A DNA stretch of 38,512 nucleotides from Chloroflexota bacterium (GCA_018969295.1 JAGWYN010000034.1:8001-46512); one strand, 5' to 3'; positions 16,564 to 29,669 are shown, counted from the first letter of the stretch. Notes: generated from the letters alone by a model not told the origin. A program made the numbers and translations.

Positions 16564-16591
16564 TTTGATTTGCTTGGGCCGCGGCTATGAT
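16564..16591 (+). promoter_or_regulatory. probable promoter for the M20 dipeptidase gene
   Basis: TTTGAT (16564-16569), 16-base spacer, TATGAT (16586-16591), 48 bases before the ATG at 16640, in the 96-base gap after the methyltransferase gene. Confidence 0.4.
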
Positions 16592-16639
16592 AGAAAAAGC
16601 AGGTTCCGAGAGCCCATTTGAGAAGCAAGGAGTCAAGCG

Positions 16640-18004
16640 ATGAACTGGCAAACATATCTGGAAGAGCGGCAGGTCGATTTTACGGAGCGCCTGCTCGAGT
16701 TTTTGCGCATCCCCAGCATCTCCAGCCTGCCCGAACACAGCGCCGATGTGCGGGCAGCCGGAGAGTGGGTGGCAGCGCAGCTGCGCTCGGCTGGGATGGA
16801 GCATGTCGAAATCATGGAAACCGGCGGCCACCCTGTCGTCTATGCGGACTGGCTGCATGCCCCCGGCAAACCGACCGTCCTGATCTACGGCCATTTCGAT
16901 GTGCAGCCTGTCGACCCGCTGTCGCTGTGGAACAGCCCCCCTTTTGAGCCGGTGATCCAAGCGGGGCGGGTCTACGCGCGCGGGGCCAGCGACGACAAAG
17001 GCAACATGCTGGCTCCGCTGCTGGCCCTGGAAGCCTTGTTGGCCACTGAAGGGGCGCTGCCGATCAACGTCAAATGTTTTTGGGAAGGACAGGAAGAGAT
17101 CGGCAGCCCGACCTTGCCGGCCTTTGTCGCTGCGCACCGCGACCGGTTTGCTTGTGACTTCGTACTCAGTGCCGACGGCGGCCAGTGGGGCGAAGAACAG
17201 CCAGAGCTGCTGGTCGGCCTGCGTGGGCTTTGTGCGCTGCAGGTCGATGTCGTTGGACCGGCCTACGATGTCCACTCCGGCCTTTACGGCGGCGCCATCC
17301 AAAACCCCATCCATGCCCTGGCAGCGCTGCTGGCTTCGCTGCGGGACGCCGAGGGACGCGTGCAGGTCGAAGGCTTCTACGACGATGTGCTGGAATTGAG
17401 CGCCGCAGAGCGGGCCGAGATCGCGCGCATCCCCTACGATGAGGCCGGTGTGCGCCAGAACCTGGGCATCGACACATTTTTTGGGGAGGCCGGGTACTCG
17501 GCGCTGGAGCGCTCCTGGGTGCGCCCGACCCTGGAGGTCAATGGGATCTGGGGTGGGTTTCAAGGAGAAGGGGTCAAAACTGTGCTGCCCAGCGCAGCGC
17601 ACGCCAAGATGACCTGCCGGCTGGTGGCCAACCAGCAGCCCCAGCGGATCGTTCAGCAGGTGAAAGCCCACCTCGAACGCCACGCGCCGCCCGGGGTGCG
17701 GGTGACGGTGACGGTCAAGGAGAACGGCGCCATCCCCTACTGGATGTCGGGGGAGCACCCTGGCAACCAGGCAGCGCGCGCCATCCTGGTCGAAGAATAC
17801 GGCAAGGAGCCCTATCTGGCCCGTTCCGGGGGAAGCATTCCGGTGACGGCGCTGTTTCTCGAGTCGCTGGGCGCCTATACGGTCAGTTTTGGCTTTGGGC
17901 TGGATGACGAGCGGCAGCACTCTCCCAATGAATTTTTTCGGCTGAACAACTTTGTGCGTGGCCAGCGGGCCTATTGCAAACTGCTTCACGGGTTGGCTGG
18001 CTGA
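16640..18004 (+). CDS. M20-family metallo-dipeptidase
   Basis: 454 aa. Co-catalytic zinc peptidase of the M20 family (PepV/CNDP-like branch). Metal and catalytic motifs: LIYGHFDVQPVDP (zinc His and catalytic Asp, about residue 90), ARGASDDKGN (bridging Asp, about 115), EGQEEIGSP (catalytic Glu and zinc Glu, about 150), LSADGG (zinc Asp) and NEFFRLNNF near the end (zinc His is in the preceding RQHSPNEF). A lid/dimerisation domain lies in the middle. There is no signal peptide, so it acts in the cytoplasm on dipeptides or related amide substrates. Start ATG 16640 has AAGGAG upstream. Confidence 0.92.
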   Translation: MNWQTYLEERQVDFTERLLEFLRIPSISSLPEHSADVRAAGEWVAAQLRSAGMEHVEIMETGGHPVVYADWLHAPGKPTVLIYGHFDVQPVDPLSLWNSPPFEPVIQAGRVYARGASDDKGNMLAPLLALEALLATEGALPINVKCFWEGQEEIGSPTLPAFVAAHRDRFACDFVLSADGGQWGEEQPELLVGLRGLCALQVDVVGPAYDVHSGLYGGAIQNPIHALAALLASLRDAEGRVQVEGFYDDVLELSAAERAEIARIPYDEAGVRQNLGIDTFFGEAGYSALERSWVRPTLEVNGIWGGFQGEGVKTVLPSAAHAKMTCRLVANQQPQRIVQQVKAHLERHAPPGVRVTVTVKENGAIPYWMSGEHPGNQAARAILVEEYGKEPYLARSGGSIPVTALFLESLGAYTVSFGFGLDDERQHSPNEFFRLNNFVRGQRAYCKLLHGLAG

Positions 18005-18061
18005 ACTGCCCCCGGGGCTGGTTCCTGCCAGAAGCGGATCTGGACAAGAAGGATGGGTAGA

Positions 18062-20797
<2,736 letters not shown>

Positions 20798-20811
20798 GTG
20801 GGGGCGGCGAG

Positions 20812-22809
<1,998 letters not shown>

Positions 22810-23904
22810 TCAGCGCCCTCCTTCGACTGAGCCGCAGCGAGCCCGTTCAGCACTTCGGTGGCCTGCCCAGGCAAAGAGCACGATGCCGAGCACGGCCCCC
22901 AGCAGCAGGGCCAACAATTTGAAGAGACGCTCCTCGATCGACAAGGTGAACACCCCCAGCAGCGCACAGAAGAGCCAGTAGCCCACCACCAGCGCTCGTT
23001 CGTTGACCCCCATGTCCAACAGCCGAAAATGCAGGTGGTCGCGACCGCCCTGACCTGGCGACACCCCCCGTCGCCAGCGGGTGACCATCAGCCACCCGAC
23101 CTCGAGCGCCGGCAGGCCGACCACCATCATCACGGTCGCCAGCCGGGCCCCGCCGATGATCCCCAACGCAGCGATCACGTAGCCCAGCAGGTAGCTGCCG
23201 CTGCTGCCCATGAAGATCTGGCGCCCAAAGTTGAAGGGCAAAAAACCGAGCGCCACCCCCAGCAGTGCTACAGGCAGCAGGGCGACGCTCTGCTGCGGCG
23301 GCTCCGCTTTGAAGATCATATGCAGCGCCAGCACGGCGGCCAGGACCGCCGTTACCCCTGCCACCAGCCCGCTGGCCCCATCCAAAAAATTGATCGTGTT
23401 CATCATCCCCATAAACCAGAAGGTGGTCAGCAAAAAAACCAGCCACCCCGGAAAGCCATCTGGCCCCCACAGCAGCCCTTCCCCGAAGGGATTGTTGACA
23501 TGTTTGACAAAGATCAGCCCCCCACAGGCGATCAGCGCAGCCCCAAACTGGATCAGGTACTGGGGGCCAGATTTCAGCCCGACACGGTCGTCCAGCAGCC
23601 CAAAGCCCACACAGTAGAGCGAGCCGATCAACAAGGCGGCCAGCCGCCGTTCTTCGTGGGGGTCGTTGCGCGCCGGGAACCAGGGGGCGGTGACCTCCCA
23701 TGCCGGCAGCAGCGCCAACAGCAGCACCGTGACAAAAAGACCGCCGAAGAGGGCCAGCCCCCCCGTGCGCGGGACGATCCCCTGGTGTCGACGCCGTCCC
23801 CCAGGCACGTCGACCAGCCCCCAGCGCCGGCCCAGCCAGCCCGCCAGCGGGGTCAAGGCCAGGGTCAGCCCCGCAGCAAAGCACAAAACGACCCCCCACA
23901 GCAT
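22810..23904 (-). CDS. WecA/TagO-type polyprenyl-phosphate sugar-1-phosphate transferase
   Basis: 364 aa with about ten hydrophobic segments. It belongs to the MraY/WecA superfamily, which moves a sugar-1-phosphate from a UDP-sugar to undecaprenyl phosphate in the cytoplasmic membrane. Motifs: VDVPGGRRRHQGIVPRTGG (about 32-50), the Asp pair in FGLLDDRVGLKSG (about 100), NTINFLDGASGLVAG (about 168-182) and the cytoplasmic DHLHFRLLDMGV (about 288), a HxHxR-type motif of WecA/TagO rather than of MraY. It therefore probably starts a cell-wall or surface glycan. The ATG start at 23904 has a weak GGAG 12 bases upstream. It lies 28 bases after asnS and abuts the ABC-F gene. Confidence 0.85.
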   Translation of the reverse strand: MLWGVVLCFAAGLTLALTPLAGWLGRRWGLVDVPGGRRRHQGIVPRTGGLALFGGLFVTVLLLALLPAWEVTAPWFPARNDPHEERRLAALLIGSLYCVGFGLLDDRVGLKSGPQYLIQFGAALIACGGLIFVKHVNNPFGEGLLWGPDGFPGWLVFLLTTFWFMGMMNTINFLDGASGLVAGVTAVLAAVLALHMIFKAEPPQQSVALLPVALLGVALGFLPFNFGRQIFMGSSGSYLLGYVIAALGIIGGARLATVMMVVGLPALEVGWLMVTRWRRGVSPGQGGRDHLHFRLLDMGVNERALVVGYWLFCALLGVFTLSIEERLFKLLALLLGAVLGIVLFAWAGHRSAERARCGSVEGGR

Positions 23905-23932
23905 CGGAGTCAGCCACTCCCCCCAGCCAGCA

Positions 23933-25285
23933 TCAGGGGCGCAACACGTTCAACAGCCGGGGGAACGCCGTGGTCTCACGCACATGTTCCAGGCCGCAGA
24001 TCCAGGCAACCGTCCGCTCCACCCCCATGCCGAAGCCGCTGTGGACCACCGACCCGTAACGGCGCAGGTCCACATACCAGCCATACGTTTCCAAGGGGAG
24101 ATGGTGGCGTTCGAGGGCAGCGACCAGCTGACTGGCGTCGCTCATTCGCTCGCTGCCCCCCGTGATCTCTCCGTAGCCTTCCGGGGCCAACAGATCGACG
24201 CTGCGGCAGACTTCAGGTCGGCCCGCCTCGGGCTCCATGTAGAATGCCTTGACCTGGGTCGGATAATGGTGGACAAAGACCGGTTTGTCGAACTGAGCGG
24301 CCAGAAAGGTTTCGTGCGGGCTGCCAAAATCGTCGCCCCACCGGATCGGCGGCAGCAGGTCAGGATAGCCCGGCACTGTTTCGTGCCGCTCCACGGCGGC
24401 GTTGATCTTTGCCACGGCATCGTCGTAGTGCAGGCGCGGGAAGGGGGGGGAGACCCGCTGCAGGGCAGTGGTGTCGCGCTCCAGCACCGCCAGTTCGTGG
24501 GTGCATTCCTCCAGACAGCGCTGCACAATATAGCTGACGAGCTGTTCCTCGATCTCCATCAGTCCATCGAGATCGCAGAAGGCGATCTCGGGTTCGACCA
24601 TCCAGAACTCCTGCAGATGACGGCGTGTCTTGCTCTTTTCTGCCCGGAAGGTCGGTCCAAAACAGTAGACCTTGCCAAATGCAAAGATGTTGGCTTCGTT
24701 GTAAAGCTGCCCGGTCTGGGCCAGATAGGCTGGCTCGCCGTGATAGTCGATCGTGAACAGGGTGGTGGTCCCTTCGGCAGCCGCCGGGGTGAGGATCGGG
24801 GTGTCCACGTTGAGGAACCCCTGTGTGTCCAGCCAGTCGCGGATGGCCCGTACCACCCGGGCGCGCACCCGCAGCGCCGCCCACTGCCGGGACGAACGCA
24901 GCCAGAGATGGCGGTTCTGCATCAGAAACTCGACCCCATGCTCTTTGGGCTGGATCGGATAGGGGTCGGCTTCGTTCAGGAGGGTCACGGCGTGCACGTC
25001 GAGTTCGTAGCCGCCGGGAAGACCAGGGGCGCGGGGGTCTGCTTTGACCACCCCGCGCACCAGCAGGCTGCTCTCCTGGGTGGCAGCTTTGGCCGCCTCA
25101 AACGCTGCTTCGGACACCTTCCCACGCAGGACAACTGCCTGGCAGAGGCCGCTGCCGTCGCGCACCTGCAAAAATACCAGCTTGCCTTTGCCGGTTTTGG
25201 CTTGGAGCCAGCCACGGAGCGTCACTTCCTGGTCGACGAAATCGACCAGTGACCGGATGGGCACAACCTGTTCGTCTCTTTGCAT
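23933..25285 (-). CDS. asnS: asparaginyl-tRNA synthetase
   Basis: 450 aa from ATG 25285, which has GAGG 6 bases upstream; GTG 25297 overlapping the previous stop is an alternative. An N-terminal OB-fold anticodon-binding domain (LRGWLQAKTGKGKLVFLQVRDGSG) precedes the class II catalytic domain. Motif 2 is FRAEKSKTRRHLQEFWMVEPEIAF. Motif 3 is HSGFGMGVERTVAWI. The DLRRYGSVVHSGFG and GLEHVRETTAFPR stretches distinguish AsnRS from AspRS. It charges tRNA(Asn) with asparagine. It is embedded in an operon of envelope and ribosome-associated genes, with no functional link apparent. Confidence 0.93.
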   Translation of the reverse strand: MQRDEQVVPIRSLVDFVDQEVTLRGWLQAKTGKGKLVFLQVRDGSGLCQAVVLRGKVSEAAFEAAKAATQESSLLVRGVVKADPRAPGLPGGYELDVHAVTLLNEADPYPIQPKEHGVEFLMQNRHLWLRSSRQWAALRVRARVVRAIRDWLDTQGFLNVDTPILTPAAAEGTTTLFTIDYHGEPAYLAQTGQLYNEANIFAFGKVYCFGPTFRAEKSKTRRHLQEFWMVEPEIAFCDLDGLMEIEEQLVSYIVQRCLEECTHELAVLERDTTALQRVSPPFPRLHYDDAVAKINAAVERHETVPGYPDLLPPIRWGDDFGSPHETFLAAQFDKPVFVHHYPTQVKAFYMEPEAGRPEVCRSVDLLAPEGYGEITGGSERMSDASQLVAALERHHLPLETYGWYVDLRRYGSVVHSGFGMGVERTVAWICGLEHVRETTAFPRLLNVLRP

Positions 25286-25293
25286 CGCGTCCC

Positions 25294-25764
25294 TCACTCG
25301 GTTTTGTCTGCGGATTCGTCTTCCCAGCCGAGCCAGTTGTACTCTGGCTTGGCCAGCCCTTTGACCACCGGCAAGTTGTCTGTCCCCACCTGGTTGGCTG
25401 CAAAAAGGGTGGAGATGTCGATCTGAAAAGTTTCCAGCCGGTGCCCTGCTTTGGAGAAATGCTCCGGGCGAAACTCGTAGCTGTCACGCATTTCAGGATG
25501 AACGCTGTGCGTATAGATGAAGACCGCCTGGGGGGGCAGATAGGCGATTTCGGGCTCGACGACAGCCTGGCTGCGCACGGTTTCTGTGGAACGCTGGCGA
25601 GACCGACTTTTGCGACGGGTTTTGCGGGGGCGTGGCTGGGCTGGCTGGGCCGCGTGGTTTGGGGCGGGGGCTGCGGACGGCTGCGCAGAGGCCTCCTCTT
25701 TGGCCGGCCGGAAAAACCGGCGGCGGCTTCGCCGGGATCCACGGTTGGGTTTTTCGTTGCTCAT
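25294..25764 (-). CDS. hypothetical protein: basic, Pro/Ala-rich N-terminus, conserved-looking C-terminus
   Basis: 156 aa, not recognised. Residues 1-60 are low-complexity and very basic (NRGSRRSRRRFFRP, then PRPRKTRRKSRSRQR). That could bind nucleic acid or be a disordered tail. Residues 70-150 look like a compact domain: EIAYLPPQAVFIYTHSVHP, EMRDSYEFRPEHFSKAG and LETFQIDISTLFAANQVG. There is no signal peptide, membrane segment or cysteine. It lies between the LysM protein and asnS, with its stop overlapping the GTG codon just before asnS, so it is co-transcribed and probably coupled. The basic head suggests a link to RNA or ribosomes, which would fit asnS and the ABC-F gene downstream; this is speculation. 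Confidence 0.65.
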   Translation of the reverse strand: MSNEKPNRGSRRSRRRFFRPAKEEASAQPSAAPAPNHAAQPAQPRPRKTRRKSRSRQRSTETVRSQAVVEPEIAYLPPQAVFIYTHSVHPEMRDSYEFRPEHFSKAGHRLETFQIDISTLFAANQVGTDNLPVVKGLAKPEYNWLGWEDESADKTE

Positions 25765-25770
25765 CTTTGT

Positions 25771-25800
25771 CTCTTTTTCCCTCTTTTTCCCTCTTTTTCC
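25771..25800 (-). repeat. three tandem 10-bp units in the ribosome-binding region
   Basis: CTCTTTTTCC occurs three times in a row on the plus strand. On the coding strand this is GGAAAAAGAG x3, ending 6 bases before the ATG of the 156-aa gene. It forms a purine-only leader with repeated Shine-Dalgarno-like GAGGGAA stretches. Copy number changes by slippage could tune translation. Confidence 0.75.
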
Positions 25801-25807
25801 CCTGCGG

Positions 25808-26566
25808 TCAGGGCACCGTCGAGCGTGCCATTTCCTGCCCCTGCGGGTTGACCAGACGTGCGGTCGCGCCGGGCTGCCAAAGTGGGGCTGGCTGCCCCCA
25901 ATAAAGCGCTACAGTGCTGTCGGTGCCCGTCCCACTGTAAAGAAGCACCCCGCTCCCTGGATACAGGGCCACGCTGCCGAACAGGTAGCTCGGCCCCCCC
26001 TCCTTCTCCAGGCGCCACCCTTGCAAATCCACCGCCAGGTCGCTGTCGTTGGCGATCTGGAGCGCCTCGCTCCCCGGCTCTCCGACCCCCAGAAAGCTGG
26101 CCACCCGCAGGCCGCTCCCGCTGGCTTGCCCGCTGCTGGCCGGCGTGGCTTCGCCCGCCTGTCCTCCTTCGTCGAACGGAATGATCAGCCGCTGCCCGGA
26201 GAAGACAAAATCGGGATTGGAGAGGCCGTTGGCGTCCAGGATCGCCTGCATGCTCACCCCATACCGTCCTGCAATCGCAGAGAGAATGTCTCCGGCCTGG
26301 ACAACGTAGATCTCTTCCCCAGCAGCCGGGAGGGGGGTGGGGGGGGCCTCTGCTTGGGCTGCAGCCGCAGGAGTCACCGCTGCAGGAGTCACCGCCGCCG
26401 CACCCTCGGCAGGGGGGACGATGGCAGGGATCGCTGGGGTCGCCAAAGCGACGAGCCGTTCGGGATCCGGACGTTGTTGTTCGACAACCCAGACCACAGC
26501 AACGGCGATCGTCAGGCTGATCAGCGCATTGAGCAGGATCACAAAGGCAAGCTGACGACGGTTCAT
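25808..26566 (-). CDS. membrane-anchored LysM protein
   Basis: 252 aa from ATG 26566 (MNRRQLAFVILLN). A TTG 30 bases upstream is possible but overlaps the promoter. One N-terminal membrane segment (about 5-28) is followed by an Ala/Pro/Thr-rich linker and one LysM domain (about 86-132: YVVQAGDILSAIAGRYGVS to GQRLIIPF). A C-terminal domain of about 90 residues (LQIANDSDLAVDLQGWRLEKEGG, YPGSGVLLYSGTG) resembles the lamin-tail (LTD) beta-sandwich; that part is a weaker call. The protein should be exported and held at the membrane, binding peptidoglycan. First gene of the minus-strand operon leading to asnS, the WecA/TagO-type gene and ABC-F. No Shine-Dalgarno is visible (see the promoter entry). 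Confidence 0.78.
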   Translation of the reverse strand: MNRRQLAFVILLNALISLTIAVAVVWVVEQQRPDPERLVALATPAIPAIVPPAEGAAAVTPAAVTPAAAAQAEAPPTPLPAAGEEIYVVQAGDILSAIAGRYGVSMQAILDANGLSNPDFVFSGQRLIIPFDEGGQAGEATPASSGQASGSGLRVASFLGVGEPGSEALQIANDSDLAVDLQGWRLEKEGGPSYLFGSVALYPGSGVLLYSGTGTDSTVALYWGQPAPLWQPGATARLVNPQGQEMARSTVP

Positions 26567-26570
26567 ATTG

Positions 26571-26580
26571 TATAATTGTA
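26571..26580. promoter_or_regulatory. overlapping divergent -10 elements
   Basis: Plus strand TATAAT (26571-26576) lies 57 bases before the protease gene. Minus strand TGCTACAAT, an extended -10 with hexamer at 26575-26580, ends 9 bases before ATG 26566. The minus transcript would start within 1-2 bases of the ATG, that is, be leaderless. The two hexamers share two bases, so the promoters should exclude one another. Confidence 0.5.
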
Positions 26581-26632
26581 GCACAGACCGTTTCAAACAC
26601 GGCTGTCGTCAATTTTGTGACTGGAATTTTTT

Positions 26633-27898
26633 ATGTATGACCTGACCCCTCCTGCTCGTCGCAGCAAAAGCCCGCTCGCCCTCCTGGCGGTCGTGGCGTT
26701 GTTGTCGCTGGTTGTTCTGTGTGCGGCCACCACCTTGGGGCTTGTCAGCTGGCTGCAGGCCACCAGCGCCCGTTCTGCGGCGCCCAGGGTGGTGGCTCCT
26801 GCCCCGGTGACCCCGCGCCCGCAGGTCGTCGTCCAGCCTCCTCCGGAGGGGATCGACTACGAAAGTGCGGTGCTGCGCAACATCTACGAACAATACAACC
26901 GTTCTGTGGTCAACATCACGGTCTGGATGGATCACCCGCCGATCGAAGGCACGTCGCTGTTGCCGGAGTTCCAAGACGACGACGGCCGTCTGATGCCGCT
27001 GGTCAACGGCTCAGGGTTTGTCTGGGATCAGGCCGGGCACATCGTCACCAACCACCATGTGGTCGAACAAGGGCAGCGCTTTCAGATCACCTTCTACGAC
27101 GGGGCTGCTGCCATTGGGGAGGTCATTGGCAGAGACCCGGACAGCGATCTGGCGGTGCTCAAGATCGACCCAGACGGCTACGACCTGGTGCCTGTCCAGC
27201 TTGGCAGCATGGACGATGTCTATGTGGGCATGCGTGTCGCTGCGATCGGCAACCCTTTTGGGCTGCAAGGCACCCTGACCAGCGGCATTGTCAGTGCGAT
27301 CGGGCGCACCATTCCTTCCAACAGCAACTTCAGCATCCCAGACTCGATCCAGACCGATGCCGCCATCAACCCGGGCAACTCTGGGGGGCCACTCTTCAAC
27401 GAGCAGGGCCAGGTGATCGGCGTCAACGCCCAGATCCGTTCGGAGGTGCGGGCGAACAGCGGCGTCGGCTTCGCCATCCCGGTCGCGATCGTCGAGCGGG
27501 TGGTGGCCGGTCTGATCGCCGACGGCCGCTACCAACACAGCTATATGGGGATCAGCGGGGTTTCGTTCAGCCCGATCTGCGGCGCAGAACAGGGGATCGA
27601 CCGTGCGAAACGGGGTGTGATCGTGGATCGGGTGCTCAACAACAGCCCGGCGGCCCGGGCGGGTTTGCGCGGCAATGCCCGCCCGATCCAGAGCGCCTAT
27701 GCCGATCTCTGCCCGGACGGTGTCGGTGGAGACTTTGTTGTGGCGGTCGATCAGCGGCCGATCCAGACGTTCGACGATCTGTTGATCTACCTGGCCCGCT
27801 ACACCAGCCCTGGTGACACCATCACCCTGACGGTCGAGCGGGACGGCAAACCGTTCGACGTTGCGCTGACGCTGGCACCGCGCCCCCAACGCAACTGA
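26633..27898 (+). CDS. HtrA/DegP-type trypsin-like serine protease with PDZ domain
   Basis: 421 aa. One N-terminal membrane anchor (about residues 16-42), a Pro-rich linker, then the trypsin-like domain with the catalytic triad His142 (VTNHHVV), Asp172 (PDSDLAVLKID) and Ser250 (NPGNSGGPLF). A PDZ domain follows (about 300-415; YMGISGVSFSPI, RGVIVDRVLNNSPAARAGL and VDQRPIQTFDDLLIYL). It degrades or refolds damaged proteins outside the membrane under stress. Length matches single-PDZ HtrA proteins. It is divergent from the LysM operon. The Shine-Dalgarno is weak (GGAA before a T-run). Confidence 0.93.
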   Translation: MYDLTPPARRSKSPLALLAVVALLSLVVLCAATTLGLVSWLQATSARSAAPRVVAPAPVTPRPQVVVQPPPEGIDYESAVLRNIYEQYNRSVVNITVWMDHPPIEGTSLLPEFQDDDGRLMPLVNGSGFVWDQAGHIVTNHHVVEQGQRFQITFYDGAAAIGEVIGRDPDSDLAVLKIDPDGYDLVPVQLGSMDDVYVGMRVAAIGNPFGLQGTLTSGIVSAIGRTIPSNSNFSIPDSIQTDAAINPGNSGGPLFNEQGQVIGVNAQIRSEVRANSGVGFAIPVAIVERVVAGLIADGRYQHSYMGISGVSFSPICGAEQGIDRAKRGVIVDRVLNNSPAARAGLRGNARPIQSAYADLCPDGVGGDFVVAVDQRPIQTFDDLLIYLARYTSPGDTITLTVERDGKPFDVALTLAPRPQRN

Positions 27899-27996
27899 GA
27901 GTTCGTTTGAAGTAGGTGTTCGTCGTTCAGGGCCGAATGAGTCTTTTGAGATCCAAAAATAAGCGAAACGACTGTTGTTATTCCGTTGACGGCACA

Positions 27997-28713
27997 ATGT
28001 CTGCAATTCTTTCTGCAAAACAGGTCACCAAAAGCTATGTCATCGGCGATCGACAGATGGCTGTGCTTGACAGTGTGACCTTCGACATCCACTCCGGCGA
28101 ATTCGTCGTGATCATGGGCAGCAGCGGCAGTGGCAAGTCCACCCTGCTCAGCGTGCTTTCAGGGCTGGACCAGCCAAGCCAGGGACGTATCTATATTGAC
28201 GGCGTCGACGTGACCGACTGGAGCGAAGACCGTCTGGCGCCGATCCGCAACAGCACCTTTGGGTTTGTTTTCCAGTCGTTTCACCTGGTGCCATCACTCA
28301 ACGCACTGGAGAATGTGGCTTTTCCCGCCGAACTGCGCGGGGACAAGGATAGCCGGCAGCGCGCCCAGAGCCTGCTCGAACGCGTCGGGTTAGGGGGCCG
28401 CACAACAAATTTCCCACACCAGCTCTCGGGCGGTGAGAAACAACGGGTCGCCCTCTGCCGAGCGCTGATCAATCGCCCCAAGATCATCTTTGCCGACGAG
28501 CCGACCGGCAATCTCGACTCGAAGAACGGCGCCGGCATCATCGACCTGCTCATTCAGCTGCACCGCGAGCGCCAGACCACGCTGGTTCTCGTCACCCATG
28601 CGCCCGAGGTCGCCGAACATGCCGAGCGCGTCGTCACGCTCGCCGATGGGAAGATCGTAGGGGACGAGCGGAAAGGGCAACAACGCCGCGGATGCCAGGC
28701 TGAATCACTCTGA
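27997..28713 (+). CDS. ybbA: ABC ATPase, YbbA-like
   Basis: 238 aa from ATG 27997, where homology to the family begins. Neither this nor upstream codons (GTG 27916, ATG 27937) has a clear Shine-Dalgarno. Walker A GSSGSGKST, Q-loop FVFQSFHLVPSLNALENV, signature QLSGGEKQRVALCRA, Walker B IIFADEPTGNLDS and the His in VTHAPE are all intact. The FQSF..P.LNALENV..PAELRG stretch resembles E. coli YbbA. YbbA works with the permease YbbP and the esterase TesA, and homologues of both lie downstream at 31905-35180, beyond an inserted block. Its end overlaps the convergent GyrI-like gene by 9 bp. A damaged second copy of this gene lies at 31618-31882. Confidence 0.88.
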   Translation: MSAILSAKQVTKSYVIGDRQMAVLDSVTFDIHSGEFVVIMGSSGSGKSTLLSVLSGLDQPSQGRIYIDGVDVTDWSEDRLAPIRNSTFGFVFQSFHLVPSLNALENVAFPAELRGDKDSRQRAQSLLERVGLGGRTTNFPHQLSGGEKQRVALCRALINRPKIIFADEPTGNLDSKNGAGIIDLLIQLHRERQTTLVLVTHAPEVAEHAERVVTLADGKIVGDERKGQQRRGCQAESL

Positions 28714-29316
28714 CATTGGTTGTCTGACAACGGTTTTCCACTTTTCCGGTGCCGCCCGCCGGAGATCGGTCAGATAAATTTCGTGGTGTTTGCCTGTCCT
28801 GCGGTTGGCATTGCTTTCTATAAAAGAATGCACTTTCTCAATTGTCGGCCCCTCCTCTGAAAACGGCCCGACATGCAGGATTTGCGCGGCCCTTCCCTCT
28901 TGGAAAGCTTCAAATCTCACAAGGGGCAGTGAAACTGGGTTCTTTTTCCTCCTTACTGCTTCCGTTGCCTCTTCCACCATTGAAGGAGTTATGAATTCTG
29001 GTTGCATGATCATCGCTGTCCATTTCCAGGCATCCTTGTTTCCTGTGCTGAATGCAGACATGTCATCAGCCCACCAGATGGCTTCAAGCGGCAACACACC
29101 ATAATCGACGCTCATTTTCTCTTTGACCATGAACTTCAGGGTATAAGAAAGTGAGTAGAGCGCTTCGATCGCATCACTGAACGCTTTCGAAGTGTTTGGA
29201 TCTCCTTCCCCGTCCACCATGAGGAAGTTCATTTGCGGCACCTCCACAACTTCAACTTTCTTTGCAGAGGGAGAATATAGGTGCTTCAGTTGCTTCTTGT
29301 AGTCTATTTTTTCCAT
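28705..29316 (-). CDS. GyrI-like small-molecule-binding protein
   Basis: 203 aa from ATG 29316, which has AAAAAGGAG 6 bases upstream. Recognised by MEKIDYKKQLKHLYSPSAKK, VEVPQMNFLMVDGEGDPNT, ALYSLSYTLKFMVKEK, WWADDMSAF and the KHHEIYLTDLRRAAPEKW tail. This is a widespread stand-alone GyrI-like (SHS2-fold) protein. The fold is shared with the ligand-binding part of AraC/MerR regulators and with the gyrase inhibitor SbmC/GyrI. Members of the related Cass2/GyrI-like group bind or hydrolyse small molecules; the role here is unknown. It is transcribed with the restriction genes' orientation but separated from them by about 350 bases. Its stop lies inside the end of ybbA on the other strand. Confidence 0.83.
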   Translation of the reverse strand: MEKIDYKKQLKHLYSPSAKKVEVVEVPQMNFLMVDGEGDPNTSKAFSDAIEALYSLSYTLKFMVKEKMSVDYGVLPLEAIWWADDMSAFSTGNKDAWKWTAMIMQPEFITPSMVEEATEAVRRKKNPVSLPLVRFEAFQEGRAAQILHVGPFSEEGPTIEKVHSFIESNANRRTGKHHEIYLTDLRRAAPEKWKTVVRQPMSE

Positions 29317-29669
29317 TGGAATCTCCTTTTTGAGGGCCCGATGCTGTGAGTGAAGGGCGAGTGCGCTGCGGGTCACTCGTGCGTTCGACTTTATCGGCGT
29401 GGTCACGCCGGAGTTCATCCAGTATTCATTCGTTAAACCACTCCTCTTCGAGTCGCGCGAGGACGCTGTTACCGGCCAGAATATCCCGAATGAAGGTGAT
29501 CGAGCCGATATTGGCGGTGTTGCCAGACCCTTGCTTGTCACTTGCCAGACGCCACTTCTCGCACACTCTGATTCCCGTCACCCAACGCTAAGGGTAACCA
29601 GCAGCAGCGATTCCCTTACCCGACGGGCTGCTGTGCTTCCCGCCGTCTCTGGTTGACCCACTTGTTGGC
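29317..29669. other. gene-poor gap with a possible coding remnant
   Basis: There is no complete gene in 353 bases. On the minus strand, 29426-29587 reads without a stop as 53 codons ending in TGA, through VCEKWRLASDKQG, NIGSITFIRDILAG and VLARLEEEWFNE. This looks protein-like but has no start codon of its own and a TAG just before it. It may be the end of a lost gene. I do not recognise the family. Confidence 0.25.

Noticed and set aside
15611..17989. A 792-codon minus-strand frame opposite the methyltransferase and M20 genes
   Set aside because: Antisense shadow of well-supported genes; no domain recognisable.
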